From assembly GCF_000148645.1 (NCBI RefSeq), contig NC_014541.1, positions 1,612,001 through 1,676,000 of the forward strand: a DNA stretch of 64,000 nucleotides, written 5' to 3'. The position numbers and the translations under genes are program-made. The notes below the pieces were generated by a model. The model made no database searches, was not told the DNA's origin, and saw only the letters and a list, made by a program, of their open reading frames with translations. This document shows, one piece after another, positions 55,567 to 63,617 of the stretch (positions are counted from its first letter, which is position 1; each line of letters opens with the position of its first letter). This stretch comes from Ferrimonas balearica DSM 9799. GTDB lineage: Bacteria > Pseudomonadota > Gammaproteobacteria > Enterobacterales > Shewanellaceae.

Positions 55567-55580
55567 GCAGCAGTCAGTGG

Positions 55581-56060
55581 TCAGGCTTGGGCGGCGGGGC
55601 GGTAGGGGATGCCCAGCTTGCGATAGATAAAACTGAGCAGCCAGATGGGGCCGATCAGCAGGAACTGGATGTCCTCGAAGAAGCTGGGCTTCTTGCCCTC
55701 AATCTTGTGGCCGATGAACTGGAAGATCCACGCCACCACAAACAGCGTCAGGGCACTCTGCCACAGGGGGATGGCCAGAGTTGCCTGATGCCACAGGATG
55801 ATGCCGACCATGGAGGCAGTGACCCCGACCATGCCGATGGCCAGATTGCGGGACAGACGCCAGTAGAACAGCAGGCTGATGACAATCAGTACCAGAGCCA
55901 GATTCAACAGCGGCTGGCCCGGCAGATGCACCTCCCACAGCAGCGCCAGTACCGTCCACATAATGATCGGCACGCAGATCCAGTGGATGGTTTTATTGAT
56001 GGGGTTCTGGTGGCTGACACCGTAGGCGTTGAGCCATTGTTGGATGTTCTTATCAAGCAT
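55581..56060 (-). CDS. Mpo1-like (DUF962) membrane protein
   Basis: 159 aa with four or five membrane segments. Y-G-V-S-H-Q-N-P-I-N-K-T-I-H-W-I-C-V-P near the start and Q-F-I-G-H-K-I-E-G-K-K-P-S-F-F near the end are marks of DUF962/Mpo1; yeast Mpo1 is an iron-dependent dioxygenase that shortens 2-hydroxy fatty acids. Bacterial roles are not established. A perfect CRP palindrome lies 33 bases upstream of its start, in the region shared with the divergent LysR gene. Confidence 0.85.
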   Translation of the reverse strand: MLDKNIQQWLNAYGVSHQNPINKTIHWICVPIIMWTVLALLWEVHLPGQPLLNLALVLIVISLLFYWRLSRNLAIGMVGVTASMVGIILWHQATLAIPLWQSALTLFVVAWIFQFIGHKIEGKKPSFFEDIQFLLIGPIWLLSFIYRKLGIPYRPAAQA

Positions 56061-56092
56061 GCGGATCTCCCGTCCGGGTTCGGTCTGCCGTG

Positions 56093-56108
56093 TGTGACTT
56101 GGATCACA
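56093..56108. promoter_or_regulatory. Perfect CRP-type palindrome
   Basis: TGTGA-CTTGGA-TCACA between the divergent Mpo1-like (start 56060) and LysR (start 56151) genes; could act on either or both. Confidence 0.7.
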
Positions 56109-56150
56109 CCCTAATCCGCTTTAACCTAAGAATCCAATGACTGTTTTTCA

Positions 56151-57074
56151 GTGAAAGCAATGATGGATATTCATGAGTTGGCGCCCCAGCGCATCGACCT
56201 CAACCTGTTCCGCATCTTTGTCGCGGTGGCAGAGAGCGGCTCCACTGCCGCCGCCGCACGGCAGCTGCACCTGACCCAATCGGCGGTTTCCCACGCATTG
56301 GGGCGGTTGCGCAGCCAACTGGGCGATCCGCTGTTTGTTAAGCAGGGCCGCAACCTGGTGCTGACGCCCCATGGTCGCGCCATGATCCCCCAGGTGCAGT
56401 TGGCCCTCTCCACTCTGGCCCAGTGCCGGGTGCAGCCCGGTGAATTTGACCCGGCCAGCGCCGGTTTGGAGTTTCACCTTGGCTTTCGCGACATTCTTGA
56501 AGCGATGCTGCTGCCGCCCCTGATGTCGAGGCTGGACGAACTGGGCTCTGGCCTGCGCTTTACCAGTGCCCGCGTGCGCGGCAGTGAGCTGGAGGAGAAG
56601 CTGAAATCCGGCGAGCTGGACCTGGTGGTGGATATGGAACTGCCGGTCAGCGAGGCGATCTCCAGTGCGGCGTTTCGGGCCGAACCGTTGGTGGTGATGG
56701 TGGGGCCGTCCCATCCGGCCTTTGCGAGTGGGGCGTTAAGCGAGGCCGATTATGTGGCGGCAGAGCATGTTCTGGTGACCCTGGAGCCCAGAGAGCGCGC
56801 CTTTGTTGAGCAGCGGATGCAGGGCGTTGGCAGCCGCCGGGTGGTGCGGCTGCACTGCCATACCTATTTTGCTGCGGCTTCGGTGGTGGCCAGCACGTCA
56901 CTGTTGCTGACCATGCCCGCCACCTACGCCAATACCCTGGCTGGATTGCTGGGGCTGAAAGTCCTGCCCCTGCCATTTCCCTGTGAGCCGCTGCCGGTGC
57001 GGCTCTATTGGCGCCGGGCCAACTCCGATGAGCCGTCCATCCAGTGGCTGATCCACACCATCCGGTCGCTCTGA
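56151..57074 (+). CDS. LysR-family transcriptional regulator
   Basis: 307 aa. The helix-turn-helix (about 18-62, S-T-A-A-A-A-R-Q-L-H-L-T-Q-S-A-V-S-H-A-L) is followed by an effector domain of the NodD/LinR/TfdR-like kind (L-D-L-V-V-D-M, then the long-range Y-L-Y-W-R-R-A-N end). ATG 56151, 56160 and 56163 are alternatives. It is divergent from the Mpo1-like gene and converges on the TrmO-like gene. Target and inducer are unknown. Confidence 0.88.
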   Translation: MKAMMDIHELAPQRIDLNLFRIFVAVAESGSTAAAARQLHLTQSAVSHALGRLRSQLGDPLFVKQGRNLVLTPHGRAMIPQVQLALSTLAQCRVQPGEFDPASAGLEFHLGFRDILEAMLLPPLMSRLDELGSGLRFTSARVRGSELEEKLKSGELDLVVDMELPVSEAISSAAFRAEPLVVMVGPSHPAFASGALSEADYVAAEHVLVTLEPRERAFVEQRMQGVGSRRVVRLHCHTYFAAASVVASTSLLLTMPATYANTLAGLLGLKVLPLPFPCEPLPVRLYWRRANSDEPSIQWLIHTIRSL

Positions 57075-57077
57075 CGC

Positions 57078-57551
57078 TCAGCCAAAACGGCGGTCAGAGA
57101 GGGTCTCAGTGGGTTTCATGCCGCGCTCATACCAGCCATCCCGGGTGGCCGGGATGTTGTCGAACGCCTGGATATAGGGTTTGACGTCAATGATGGGGGT
57201 GCCGTCGAGCAGGTCGATGCCGCGCACATGAATGACGTTATCGACGATGCGATCGATCGCCACGATGCTCAGGCCGATCGGATTCGGACGTTTGGGGGAG
57301 CGGGTGGCGAAGATGCCGCGTTCAACGGTATCGAGAAAGGGGGTCACCTTGAGCGCGCCCGGCTGGCTGCGGTGCAGATGGAACAGCACATAGATATGGG
57401 AAAACTCATGCAGGTCATCCAGTCCTTCTGCGTATTGCGGCGTGATCACCAGCTGACCCTGGTTGTCGGTCAACCCTGCGCCCTGAATGGGCATGTTGGC
57501 GATGTCGGAGTAGGGGGTTTCGGCGTGGCCGATGGCCTGGAACTGGATCAT
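57078..57551 (-). CDS. Short TrmO/TsaA-like tRNA methyltransferase
   Basis: 157 aa. TrmO methylates N6 of t6A37 in tRNA-Thr. The R-S-P-K-R-P-N-P-I-G-L-S motif near residues 84-95 and D-L-L-D-G-T-P-I-I-D-V-K-P-Y are the hallmarks of the UPF0066 fold. E. coli TrmO has about 235 aa; the C-terminal domain is missing here, as in short archaeal and some bacterial members. Whether the same tRNA is modified is uncertain. It converges on the LysR gene. Confidence 0.85.
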   Translation of the reverse strand: MIQFQAIGHAETPYSDIANMPIQGAGLTDNQGQLVITPQYAEGLDDLHEFSHIYVLFHLHRSQPGALKVTPFLDTVERGIFATRSPKRPNPIGLSIVAIDRIVDNVIHVRGIDLLDGTPIIDVKPYIQAFDNIPATRDGWYERGMKPTETLSDRRFG

Positions 57552-57877
57552 GGGGGCTCCTGTTGGGGGAAAGCCTCAGGGTAGGCAATGGCCGCCACTC
57601 TGAGTGGGTGATGCCGCACACTTTGCTGATTCCATCCCAACAAGGACGGCAGGCTGTGACCTGTGGCGTAAATGAAACGAATTCAGTAATGCCGATGTAG
57701 AGCATCAGGGGCAACTTTGTGATCGAAAAGGCTGAGAACTCGTGATCGATAGGGCATGATGAAGGCGCCTCAACCGAGGCAGTCCATATGATGAAGCGGT
57801 CGCAAACAGGACGATCGCAGCACCGGTTGGCCACTATACTCAACCGGGCCTGAACAAGAGCGGAGCAACGCCCTAAT
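57552..57877. other. Promoter stretch of adhE
   Basis: About 325 bases without a gene. It holds half-sites such as TGTGACC (57655 region) and GTGATCG twice, but no complete CRP or FNR palindrome. The adhE ribosome-binding site GGAG lies about 15 bases before the ATG. Confidence 0.5.
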
Positions 57878-60484
57878 ATGAGTGAACACACCGAGCTGGA
57901 CGCCCTGGTGGCGCGGGTAAAAGCGGCCCAGGAGGCCTTTGCCAGTTACAGTCAGGAGCAGGTGGACGCCATCTTCCGAGCCGCCTCATTGGCCGCCGCA
58001 GACGCGCGCATTCCCCTGGCCATGATGGCCGCCGAAGAGACCGGAATGGGGGTGGCGGAAGATAAGGTGATCAAGAACCACTTTGCCTCCGAATACATCT
58101 ACAACAAATACCGCGATGAAAAGACCTGCGGTGTACTCAGTGAAGACGAGGCGTTCGGCACCATGACCATCGCCGAACCGGTTGGCATCGTTTGCGGCAT
58201 CGTGCCCACCACCAACCCCACCTCCACTGCCATCTTTAAAGCCCTTATCTGCCTTAAAACCCGCAACGGCATCATCTTCTCTCCCCACCCCCGCGCCAAG
58301 CGTTCGACCTGTGAAGCGGCCCGCATTGTGCTGGAAGCGGCCGTCAAAGCCGGGGCGCCGAAGGACATTGTTGGCTGGGTGGCTGAACCTTCCGTCGCCG
58401 CCTCCAATGCCCTGATGCGCCACGACGACATCGCCCTGATCCTGGCCACCGGTGGCCCCGGCATGGTCAAGGCGGCTTACTCCTCCGGCAAGCCCGCCAT
58501 TGGCGTGGGGGCCGGTAACACCCCGGTGGTGATCGACGATTCGGCGGACATCAAGCAGGCGGTGGCCTCCATCCAGTTGTCGAAAACCTTTGATAATGGG
58601 GTGATCTGCGCCTCCGAACAGGCGGTTGTGGTGGTGGACAGCGTGTACGACCAGGTGCGCGAACGCTTTGCCAGTACTGGCTCCTACGTACTGAGTGCCG
58701 AAGAGTGTGAGCGCCTTAAGTCGGTGATCCTGAACGACGGCCACCTCAACGCCGACATCGTTGGCCAACCGGCGTGGAAGATTGCCGGGATGGCCGACAT
58801 CACTGTACCTAAGAGCACCAAAATCCTGATTGGCGAAGTGAGCAGCACCGGGCTGGAAGAGCCCTTTGCCCACGAGAAACTGTCGCCGGTTCTGGGCCTC
58901 TACCGGGCATCCGATTTCGAGGACGCGGTAGTTAAAGCCGAGGCGCTGGTGGCGCTGGGGGGCATCGGCCACACCTCGGTACTCTACTGTGACCAGGACC
59001 TGCAGAAGGAGAGGGTGCTGACCTTTGGCCAGCGCATGAAGACCGCCCGCATCCTGATCAACACCCCGGCGTCGCAGGGCGGCATCGGCGATCTCTACAA
59101 CTTTAAACTGGCGCCCTCCCTGACCCTGGGCTGCGGCTCCTGGGGCGGCAACTCCATCTCCGAGAACGTGGGCCCCAAACACCTGATCAACACCAAAACC
59201 GTGGCCAAGCGGGCGGAAAATATGTTGTGGCATCGACTCCCTGAAAAGATCTATTTCCGTCGCGGCGCGCTGCCCATTGCGCTGGAGGAACTGAAAGGCA
59301 AATCCCGGGCGCTGATCGTCACTGACCACTACCTGTTCAACAACGGCTACTGTGATCGGGTGCTGGAGATCCTCAAGGGCATGGGCCTGGAAACCGAGGT
59401 GTTCTTCGAAGTGGAAGCGGACCCGACTCTGGCCATCGTGCGCAAGGGGGCGGCGCTGTGCCAGAGCTTCCAGCCGGACGTGCTGATTGCGCTGGGCGGC
59501 GGCTCACCAATGGATGCGGCCAAGATCATGTGGGTGCTGTACGAATACCCGGAGACTCAGTTCCATGACCTGGCTCTGCGCTTTATGGACATCCGCAAGC
59601 GCATCTTCCAGTTCCCAAAACTGGGCCAGAAGGCCGAGTTCGTTGCCATCCCCACCACCTCCGGCACCGGTTCGGAAGTCACCCCCTTTGCGGTGGTGAC
59701 CGACGACAGCACTGGCCAGAAGTATCCACTGGCGGACTATGAGCTGACGCCCAATATGGCGATTGTGGACCCGGATCTGGTGATGAACATGCCCGCGTCA
59801 CTGACCGCATTTGGCGGCATTGATGCGGTCACCCACGCGCTGGAAGCCTACGTCTCCGTGCTCGCCAACGAGTACAGCGATGGCCAGGCGCTGCAGGCGC
59901 TGAAGTTGTTGTTTGCCCATCTGCCCGAGAGCTACCACAAGGGCGCCGCTGCGCCGAAGGCCAAAGAGAAGGTGCACAATGCCGCCACCATCGCCGGCAT
60001 CGCCTTTGCCAACGCGTTTCTCGGCATCTGCCACTCCATGGCTCACAAGCTGGGCTCGGAATTCCATCTGGCCCACGGCCTGGCCAACGCCCTGCTGATC
60101 AGCAACGTCATCCGCTACAACGCCACCGATGTGCCCACCAAGCAGGCGGCGTTCAGCCAGTACGACCGGCCTACCGCACTGTGTCGTTACGGTGAGATTG
60201 CAGACCATCTGGGACTGGGCGGCAGTGACAACGCCGAAAAGGTGGAACGCCTAGTGGCGGCCATCGACGCGCTGAAGGCGGAGTTGGACATTCCCGAGTC
60301 GATTCAGGCCGCCGGGGTGCCGGAAGCGGAGTTCCTGGCCCGCCTGGATGAGCTGGCCATCGAAGCGTTTGACGACCAGTGTACCGGCGCCAACCCGCGC
60401 TTCCCGTTGATCAGTGAACTGAAGCAGCTGTTGCTGGACAGCTACTACGGCCGCCCCTACCGGGAGAACGGAGATAACGCCTAA
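57878..60484 (+). CDS. adhE: Bifunctional acetaldehyde-CoA/alcohol dehydrogenase
   Basis: 868 aa. AdhE reduces acetyl-CoA to acetaldehyde and then ethanol in fermentation. The N-terminal aldehyde dehydrogenase half has the catalytic C244 in N-G-V-I-C-A-S-E-Q, and the linker leads into the iron-type alcohol dehydrogenase half (from about residue 455) with the G-G-G-S motif and metal-binding D-A-V-T-H-A-L-E-A-Y and H-S-M-A-H-K motifs. The interdomain region needed for spirosome assembly is intact. It is a single gene with long 5' region. Together with FocA and AspA it points to anaerobic growth. Confidence 0.97.
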   Translation: MSEHTELDALVARVKAAQEAFASYSQEQVDAIFRAASLAAADARIPLAMMAAEETGMGVAEDKVIKNHFASEYIYNKYRDEKTCGVLSEDEAFGTMTIAEPVGIVCGIVPTTNPTSTAIFKALICLKTRNGIIFSPHPRAKRSTCEAARIVLEAAVKAGAPKDIVGWVAEPSVAASNALMRHDDIALILATGGPGMVKAAYSSGKPAIGVGAGNTPVVIDDSADIKQAVASIQLSKTFDNGVICASEQAVVVVDSVYDQVRERFASTGSYVLSAEECERLKSVILNDGHLNADIVGQPAWKIAGMADITVPKSTKILIGEVSSTGLEEPFAHEKLSPVLGLYRASDFEDAVVKAEALVALGGIGHTSVLYCDQDLQKERVLTFGQRMKTARILINTPASQGGIGDLYNFKLAPSLTLGCGSWGGNSISENVGPKHLINTKTVAKRAENMLWHRLPEKIYFRRGALPIALEELKGKSRALIVTDHYLFNNGYCDRVLEILKGMGLETEVFFEVEADPTLAIVRKGAALCQSFQPDVLIALGGGSPMDAAKIMWVLYEYPETQFHDLALRFMDIRKRIFQFPKLGQKAEFVAIPTTSGTGSEVTPFAVVTDDSTGQKYPLADYELTPNMAIVDPDLVMNMPASLTAFGGIDAVTHALEAYVSVLANEYSDGQALQALKLLFAHLPESYHKGAAAPKAKEKVHNAATIAGIAFANAFLGICHSMAHKLGSEFHLAHGLANALLISNVIRYNATDVPTKQAAFSQYDRPTALCRYGEIADHLGLGGSDNAEKVERLVAAIDALKAELDIPESIQAAGVPEAEFLARLDELAIEAFDDQCTGANPRFPLISELKQLLLDSYYGRPYRENGDNA

Positions 60485-60515
60485 ACTGTGGGGCAGGTAG
60501 CAGAGTCCGGCCTGA

Positions 60516-60531
60516 CGTGTTCTGGATCACA
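60516..60531. promoter_or_regulatory. CRP-like half-conserved site
   Basis: CGTGT-TCTGGA-TCACA: the right arm is perfect, the left has three of five bases. About 85 bases before yjdM. Confidence 0.35.
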
Positions 60532-60615
60532 GACAGAACGGCGGGGCTCTGGCATTATCCCGCCTCATTTTTTTCCCGGCCCGCGGTGGGCTGGGATGAA
60601 TAGAAAGGTATCAAC

Positions 60616-60963
60616 ATGAGTGGCTTGCCAAACTGCCCCAAATGCAACTCCGAGTACACCTACGAAGACGGCACCATGTTCGTCTGCCCGGAGTGCGCCC
60701 ACGAGTGGTCTAAGGATGCGGCGGGCGACGCCGATGACGAGGACGTAAAAGTGGTTCGCGATGCGGTCGGCAACGTCCTGCAGGACGGCGATACCGTCAC
60801 CGTGATCAAAGACCTCAAGGTCAAAGGTTCCTCCACCGTGGTTAAGGTGGGCACCAAGGTGAAAAACATCCGCCTGGTGGACGGTGACCACGATATCGAC
60901 TGCAAGGTACCGGGCATTGGTCCGATGGGCCTGAAGTCCCAGTTCGTTAAGAAAGCGGACTGA
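60616..60963 (+). CDS. yjdM: PhnA/YjdM-type zinc-ribbon protein
   Basis: 115 aa. The N-terminal zinc ribbon C7-x2-C10 / C24-x2-C27 (L-P-N-C-P-K-C and F-V-C-P-E-C) and the beta-barrel C-terminal half ([15 protein letters not shown]) match YjdM, once named PhnA; despite the old name it is not a phosphonatase. Function in phosphonate use is doubtful. GAAAGGT precedes the ATG. It is followed by a strong terminator. Confidence 0.92.
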   Translation: MSGLPNCPKCNSEYTYEDGTMFVCPECAHEWSKDAAGDADDEDVKVVRDAVGNVLQDGDTVTVIKDLKVKGSSTVVKVGTKVKNIRLVDGDHDIDCKVPGIGPMGLKSQFVKKAD

Positions 60964-60982
60964 GTACGTCATCCTGAAGAAG

Positions 60983-61006
60983 CCGCCCCTTGGGGCGGTT
61001 TTTTTT
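60983..61006 (+). terminator. Terminator of yjdM
   Basis: CCGCCCC-TTGGGGCGG stem with eight T, about 20 bases beyond the stop. Confidence 0.9.
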
Positions 61007-61141
61007 GGGCCTTTTTCCCGGCGGCTTAACTTTCAATTAAGTCGAAACCGCACCCCGGGATAGGCACACTGTGCGCCGATCAAACACGGGGCCGAATGGA
61101 GTGGGCCTCGATACCCCATTTCCTTTGACCGGAGTATCGTT

Positions 61142-61969
61142 ATGACCGCCCTGAAATTCGCGCTTCCCGCTTTTGCTGCCTTGGCCCTGATGGGATGCAG
61201 CAGTGATGACCCTCAGTACCCCGAACCGGAACATCCGATCATGCCGGCTCCGGAATCCCCGATTGAGCCGGACAAGGACAACCCGATTGAGGCGGTACCG
61301 GGTCATCCCATCGAAGATGTGGAGGGGGATTGGGTGGCGCCGGATCTGGCGATGCTTGGCCCCGCGTTGATGATCCCCTCTGCCGATGGCACTGAGTTTG
61401 TCCTGCGCTTTGTTGACGGCCAGCACGTGCGGGAAGAGGCCTTCGTCACCGAACTGTTGCCCACCAACCTGAATCAGGCGCCACAGGAAGCGAGCATCCG
61501 TTACCTCACCAAAGAGGGTGATGCCATCGATTGGGAGCGACTGATGCGCGCCCAGTGGGGCGTGATCGCGGAATACACCGTGAACAGTCAATTTGGTGGC
61601 ACCTGGCTGCGGGCCCAGCCGGAGCGTGAACTGATCCTGCCTGGCGAAGTGGTGGCGGACCGTCAGATGCTGGCGTTTGAGCACCTCGGCGCACAGGACT
61701 ACAGCGTCGAGGCCAGCATTAAGGGCATCAGTGGCGCCGGCAACATTGCCTCGCCGGACTGCCACCTGATGGGGCAGTTGCACCGTCGCGTTAACGACGC
61801 CGGTTACATTGGTGAACTGGTGGGTGCCAGCTGCGTTAACCACAACGAGCAAACCGACGTACAGGGTTACATTGTTGCCCGCACCATTGACGGTGAGGTG
61901 TCGATTCAGTTGCATGCAGAGTTGCATCGCAGCGGCAAGCCGGTGATTTACTACGGTGGCGATTTCTAA
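61142..61969 (+). CDS. Lipoprotein with proline-rich repeated stalk
   Basis: 275 aa. The lipobox L-M-G-C puts the lipid on Cys19. Residues about 25-60 are a run of four short repeats of the type [EP]-x-[HSN]-P-I-[ME] (E-H-P-I, E-S-P-I, D-N-P-I, G-H-P-I), which would form an extended stalk from the membrane. A beta-rich globular domain with two cysteines in its last third follows. I do not recognise the family. The -1 Ser-Ser after Cys19 favours outer-membrane sorting (no aspartate at +2). Confidence 0.78.
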   Translation: MTALKFALPAFAALALMGCSSDDPQYPEPEHPIMPAPESPIEPDKDNPIEAVPGHPIEDVEGDWVAPDLAMLGPALMIPSADGTEFVLRFVDGQHVREEAFVTELLPTNLNQAPQEASIRYLTKEGDAIDWERLMRAQWGVIAEYTVNSQFGGTWLRAQPERELILPGEVVADRQMLAFEHLGAQDYSVEASIKGISGAGNIASPDCHLMGQLHRRVNDAGYIGELVGASCVNHNEQTDVQGYIVARTIDGEVSIQLHAELHRSGKPVIYYGGDF

Positions 61970-61994
61970 TCACCTTGCTCGCACAAATCGTTTC

Positions 61995-62027
61995 AAAAAA
62001 AGCCCGGACTGAGTTCCGGGCTTTTTT
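61995..62027 (+). terminator. Terminator of the stalk lipoprotein gene
   Basis: AAAAAAAGCCCGGA / TCCGGGCTTTTTT hairpin, 26 bases beyond the stop. Confidence 0.9.
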
Positions 62028-62383
62028 GTATATTGCATAACGAAAGGTGAAATGAAAAATATTACTTCACCCTATGCGTTTTCTTATTGAATTGGAATCT
62101 GAGTTCCATTCAGTTATGCATAACTGGGAAACAAAAAATTTCGAATTGGAGATAATGGCAAAGCGTTGTCACATTTGTTGTGGTACTGCGAAGTGAGCTG
62201 GATCACGTGTACATTTTCATTGTCTCAAGTTATAAATTTCGCGACGCGAAAGTTAGGGGTGCCTTCAAAATTTTAAGGAGTTGTTTCTTTTACCCGGGCA
62301 ATAGTGTGATCTGTGTTTGAGTGTGTTCGACAGTCTTTGCGCATTATTCTGCTCAATTGAATCGAACGCCACGGAACCCGGTA
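62028..62383. other. AT-rich leader of the LysR gene
   Basis: About 355 bases without a gene; an AAATTTTAAGGAG at 62270-62282 resembles a ribosome-binding site, but only a short frame follows it. A CRP-type site lies within. Confidence 0.5.
62193..62208. promoter_or_regulatory. Candidate CRP-type site
   Basis: AGTGA-GCTGGA-TCACG keeps GTGA-N6-TCAC intact (eight of ten arm positions). About 175 bases before the LysR start. Confidence 0.55.
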
Positions 62384-63346
62384 ATGAAACTCGACCAACT
62401 CAGCTACAGCCAGCTGAAAGTGCTGATGGCGGTATACAAACATGGCCAGGGCCATCAGGCCGCTAACGAACTGGGCATGACCGCCTCATCCGTCAGCCGG
62501 ACCCTGAAAGGGTTGCGCGACATCTTCAAAGACGCGCTGTTCGTTCGCCGCAGTTGTGGCCTGATCCCCACTGACAAAACCGAGCAACTGATCCCGCTGG
62601 TAAAGAAGCTAGTGGACCAGTACCAGCAGATTGAGCAACACCACTCAGTGTTCAGTCCGGAAGAGTCCGGCGGCCAGTTCACCATTCTTGCCTATGACGA
62701 GTTTGTCTACGCGGTTCAGAAGGTGGTGAATGAGCACATCCTCAATGAAGCCCCCAACCTGAAATTCGAAATTCGCACCCTCAGCCACGACTGCACCGCT
62801 GAAGTGGCCAATGGCGACATCGATTTTATGGTGGTGTACGAAGGCTTTGAGGGGAAAGGGCTGAACTGGGACATGTTTTCCGAGACCGGTGACCTCTACA
62901 TCCTGGCCAACAGCGAGCACCCCATTCTCGATGCCCAGGTCGACCTCAGCACCCTCAGCCGCTATCCGCTGCTGGAGCTGGACAACTACAACGACCTGAC
63001 CTGTCCGCTGCTGGTGAACCTGTGCCGGGAACTGGGCTTTGAGATGGAGGTGGCCGGCTACACCGACAGCGTCGCCACCGCGATGCGCCTGCTGGCGCAA
63101 TCCAACGCCGTCACCCTCAGCTGCAACCAATTCACCCGCCAGTTTGTGGACATGATCCAGGGCGTCGATTACGTCCGACTGCCGGACCATCTGGCTAAGA
63201 AAATCCGTGAATACCGTCGAACCGATCGCGATATCGGTAACTATATCCTTTACGGCGATATCAATAATTCAGCTTCGTTTAATTGGGTCAAATCGAAATT
63301 GACCTACGGATTAGAAAAGGAGTGGAGACTCGCTTCCCTGAAATAA
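62384..63346 (+). CDS. LysR-family regulator upstream of the DsbI-type oxidase
   Basis: 320 aa from ATG 62384. The winged helix (about 8-66) carries G-H-Q-A-A-N-E-L-G-M-T-A-S-S-V-S-R-T-L-K; the effector domain is of the less common kind seen in Shewanella regulators of anaerobic respiration, but I cannot name a close family. It precedes the small membrane protein and the DsbB/DsbI-type gene in the same direction, with about 90 bases between, so regulation of these genes or of the unseen genes downstream is likely. A CRP-type site lies upstream. Confidence 0.86.
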   Translation: MKLDQLSYSQLKVLMAVYKHGQGHQAANELGMTASSVSRTLKGLRDIFKDALFVRRSCGLIPTDKTEQLIPLVKKLVDQYQQIEQHHSVFSPEESGGQFTILAYDEFVYAVQKVVNEHILNEAPNLKFEIRTLSHDCTAEVANGDIDFMVVYEGFEGKGLNWDMFSETGDLYILANSEHPILDAQVDLSTLSRYPLLELDNYNDLTCPLLVNLCRELGFEMEVAGYTDSVATAMRLLAQSNAVTLSCNQFTRQFVDMIQGVDYVRLPDHLAKKIREYRRTDRDIGNYILYGDINNSASFNWVKSKLTYGLEKEWRLASLK

Positions 63347-63437
63347 ATCAACACCCCGTAGTAACAATAAAATTTGCACTTTGGCCCTGTCTTCTGTCAG
63401 GGCCACGGGAACCCTTTAACCAAAATTGAGGTACACA

Positions 63438-63605
63438 GTGGAATTCTTACTCTTCTGTATCGCTGCCTACGCCGCCTATCTGGTGCTGAAAAAGCCCGAA
63501 AAAGAGGCCCTGGCAGACCGTTTGCTCTTTGCCTGTATGGGACTGAGCTTGTTTATCTGGATCATGATGTCCTGGGGCATTTTGATGCCCATCGGCAACT
63601 ATTAA
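63438..63605 (+). CDS. Small Dba-like inner-membrane protein (55 residues)
   Basis: GTG 63438 (GAGG upstream) opens 55 codons to TAA 63603-63605. The protein has two membrane segments (about 2-17 and 30-50) joined by a short charged loop (K-K-P-E-K-E-A-L-A-D-R). It lies 12 bases before the DsbB/DsbI-type gene. In Campylobacter jejuni a small membrane protein named Dba is encoded directly before dsbI and both are made from one message. Similar size, topology and position support the same role; sequence similarity was not tested. Confidence 0.7.
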   Translation: MEFLLFCIAAYAAYLVLKKPEKEALADRLLFACMGLSLFIWIMMSWGILMPIGNY

Positions 63606-63617
63606 CGAGGAGCGCTC

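Noticed and set aside
57655-57760. CRP/FNR sites before adhE
   Set aside because: Only half-sites (TGTGACC, GTGATCG) are present; no second arm at the right spacing.
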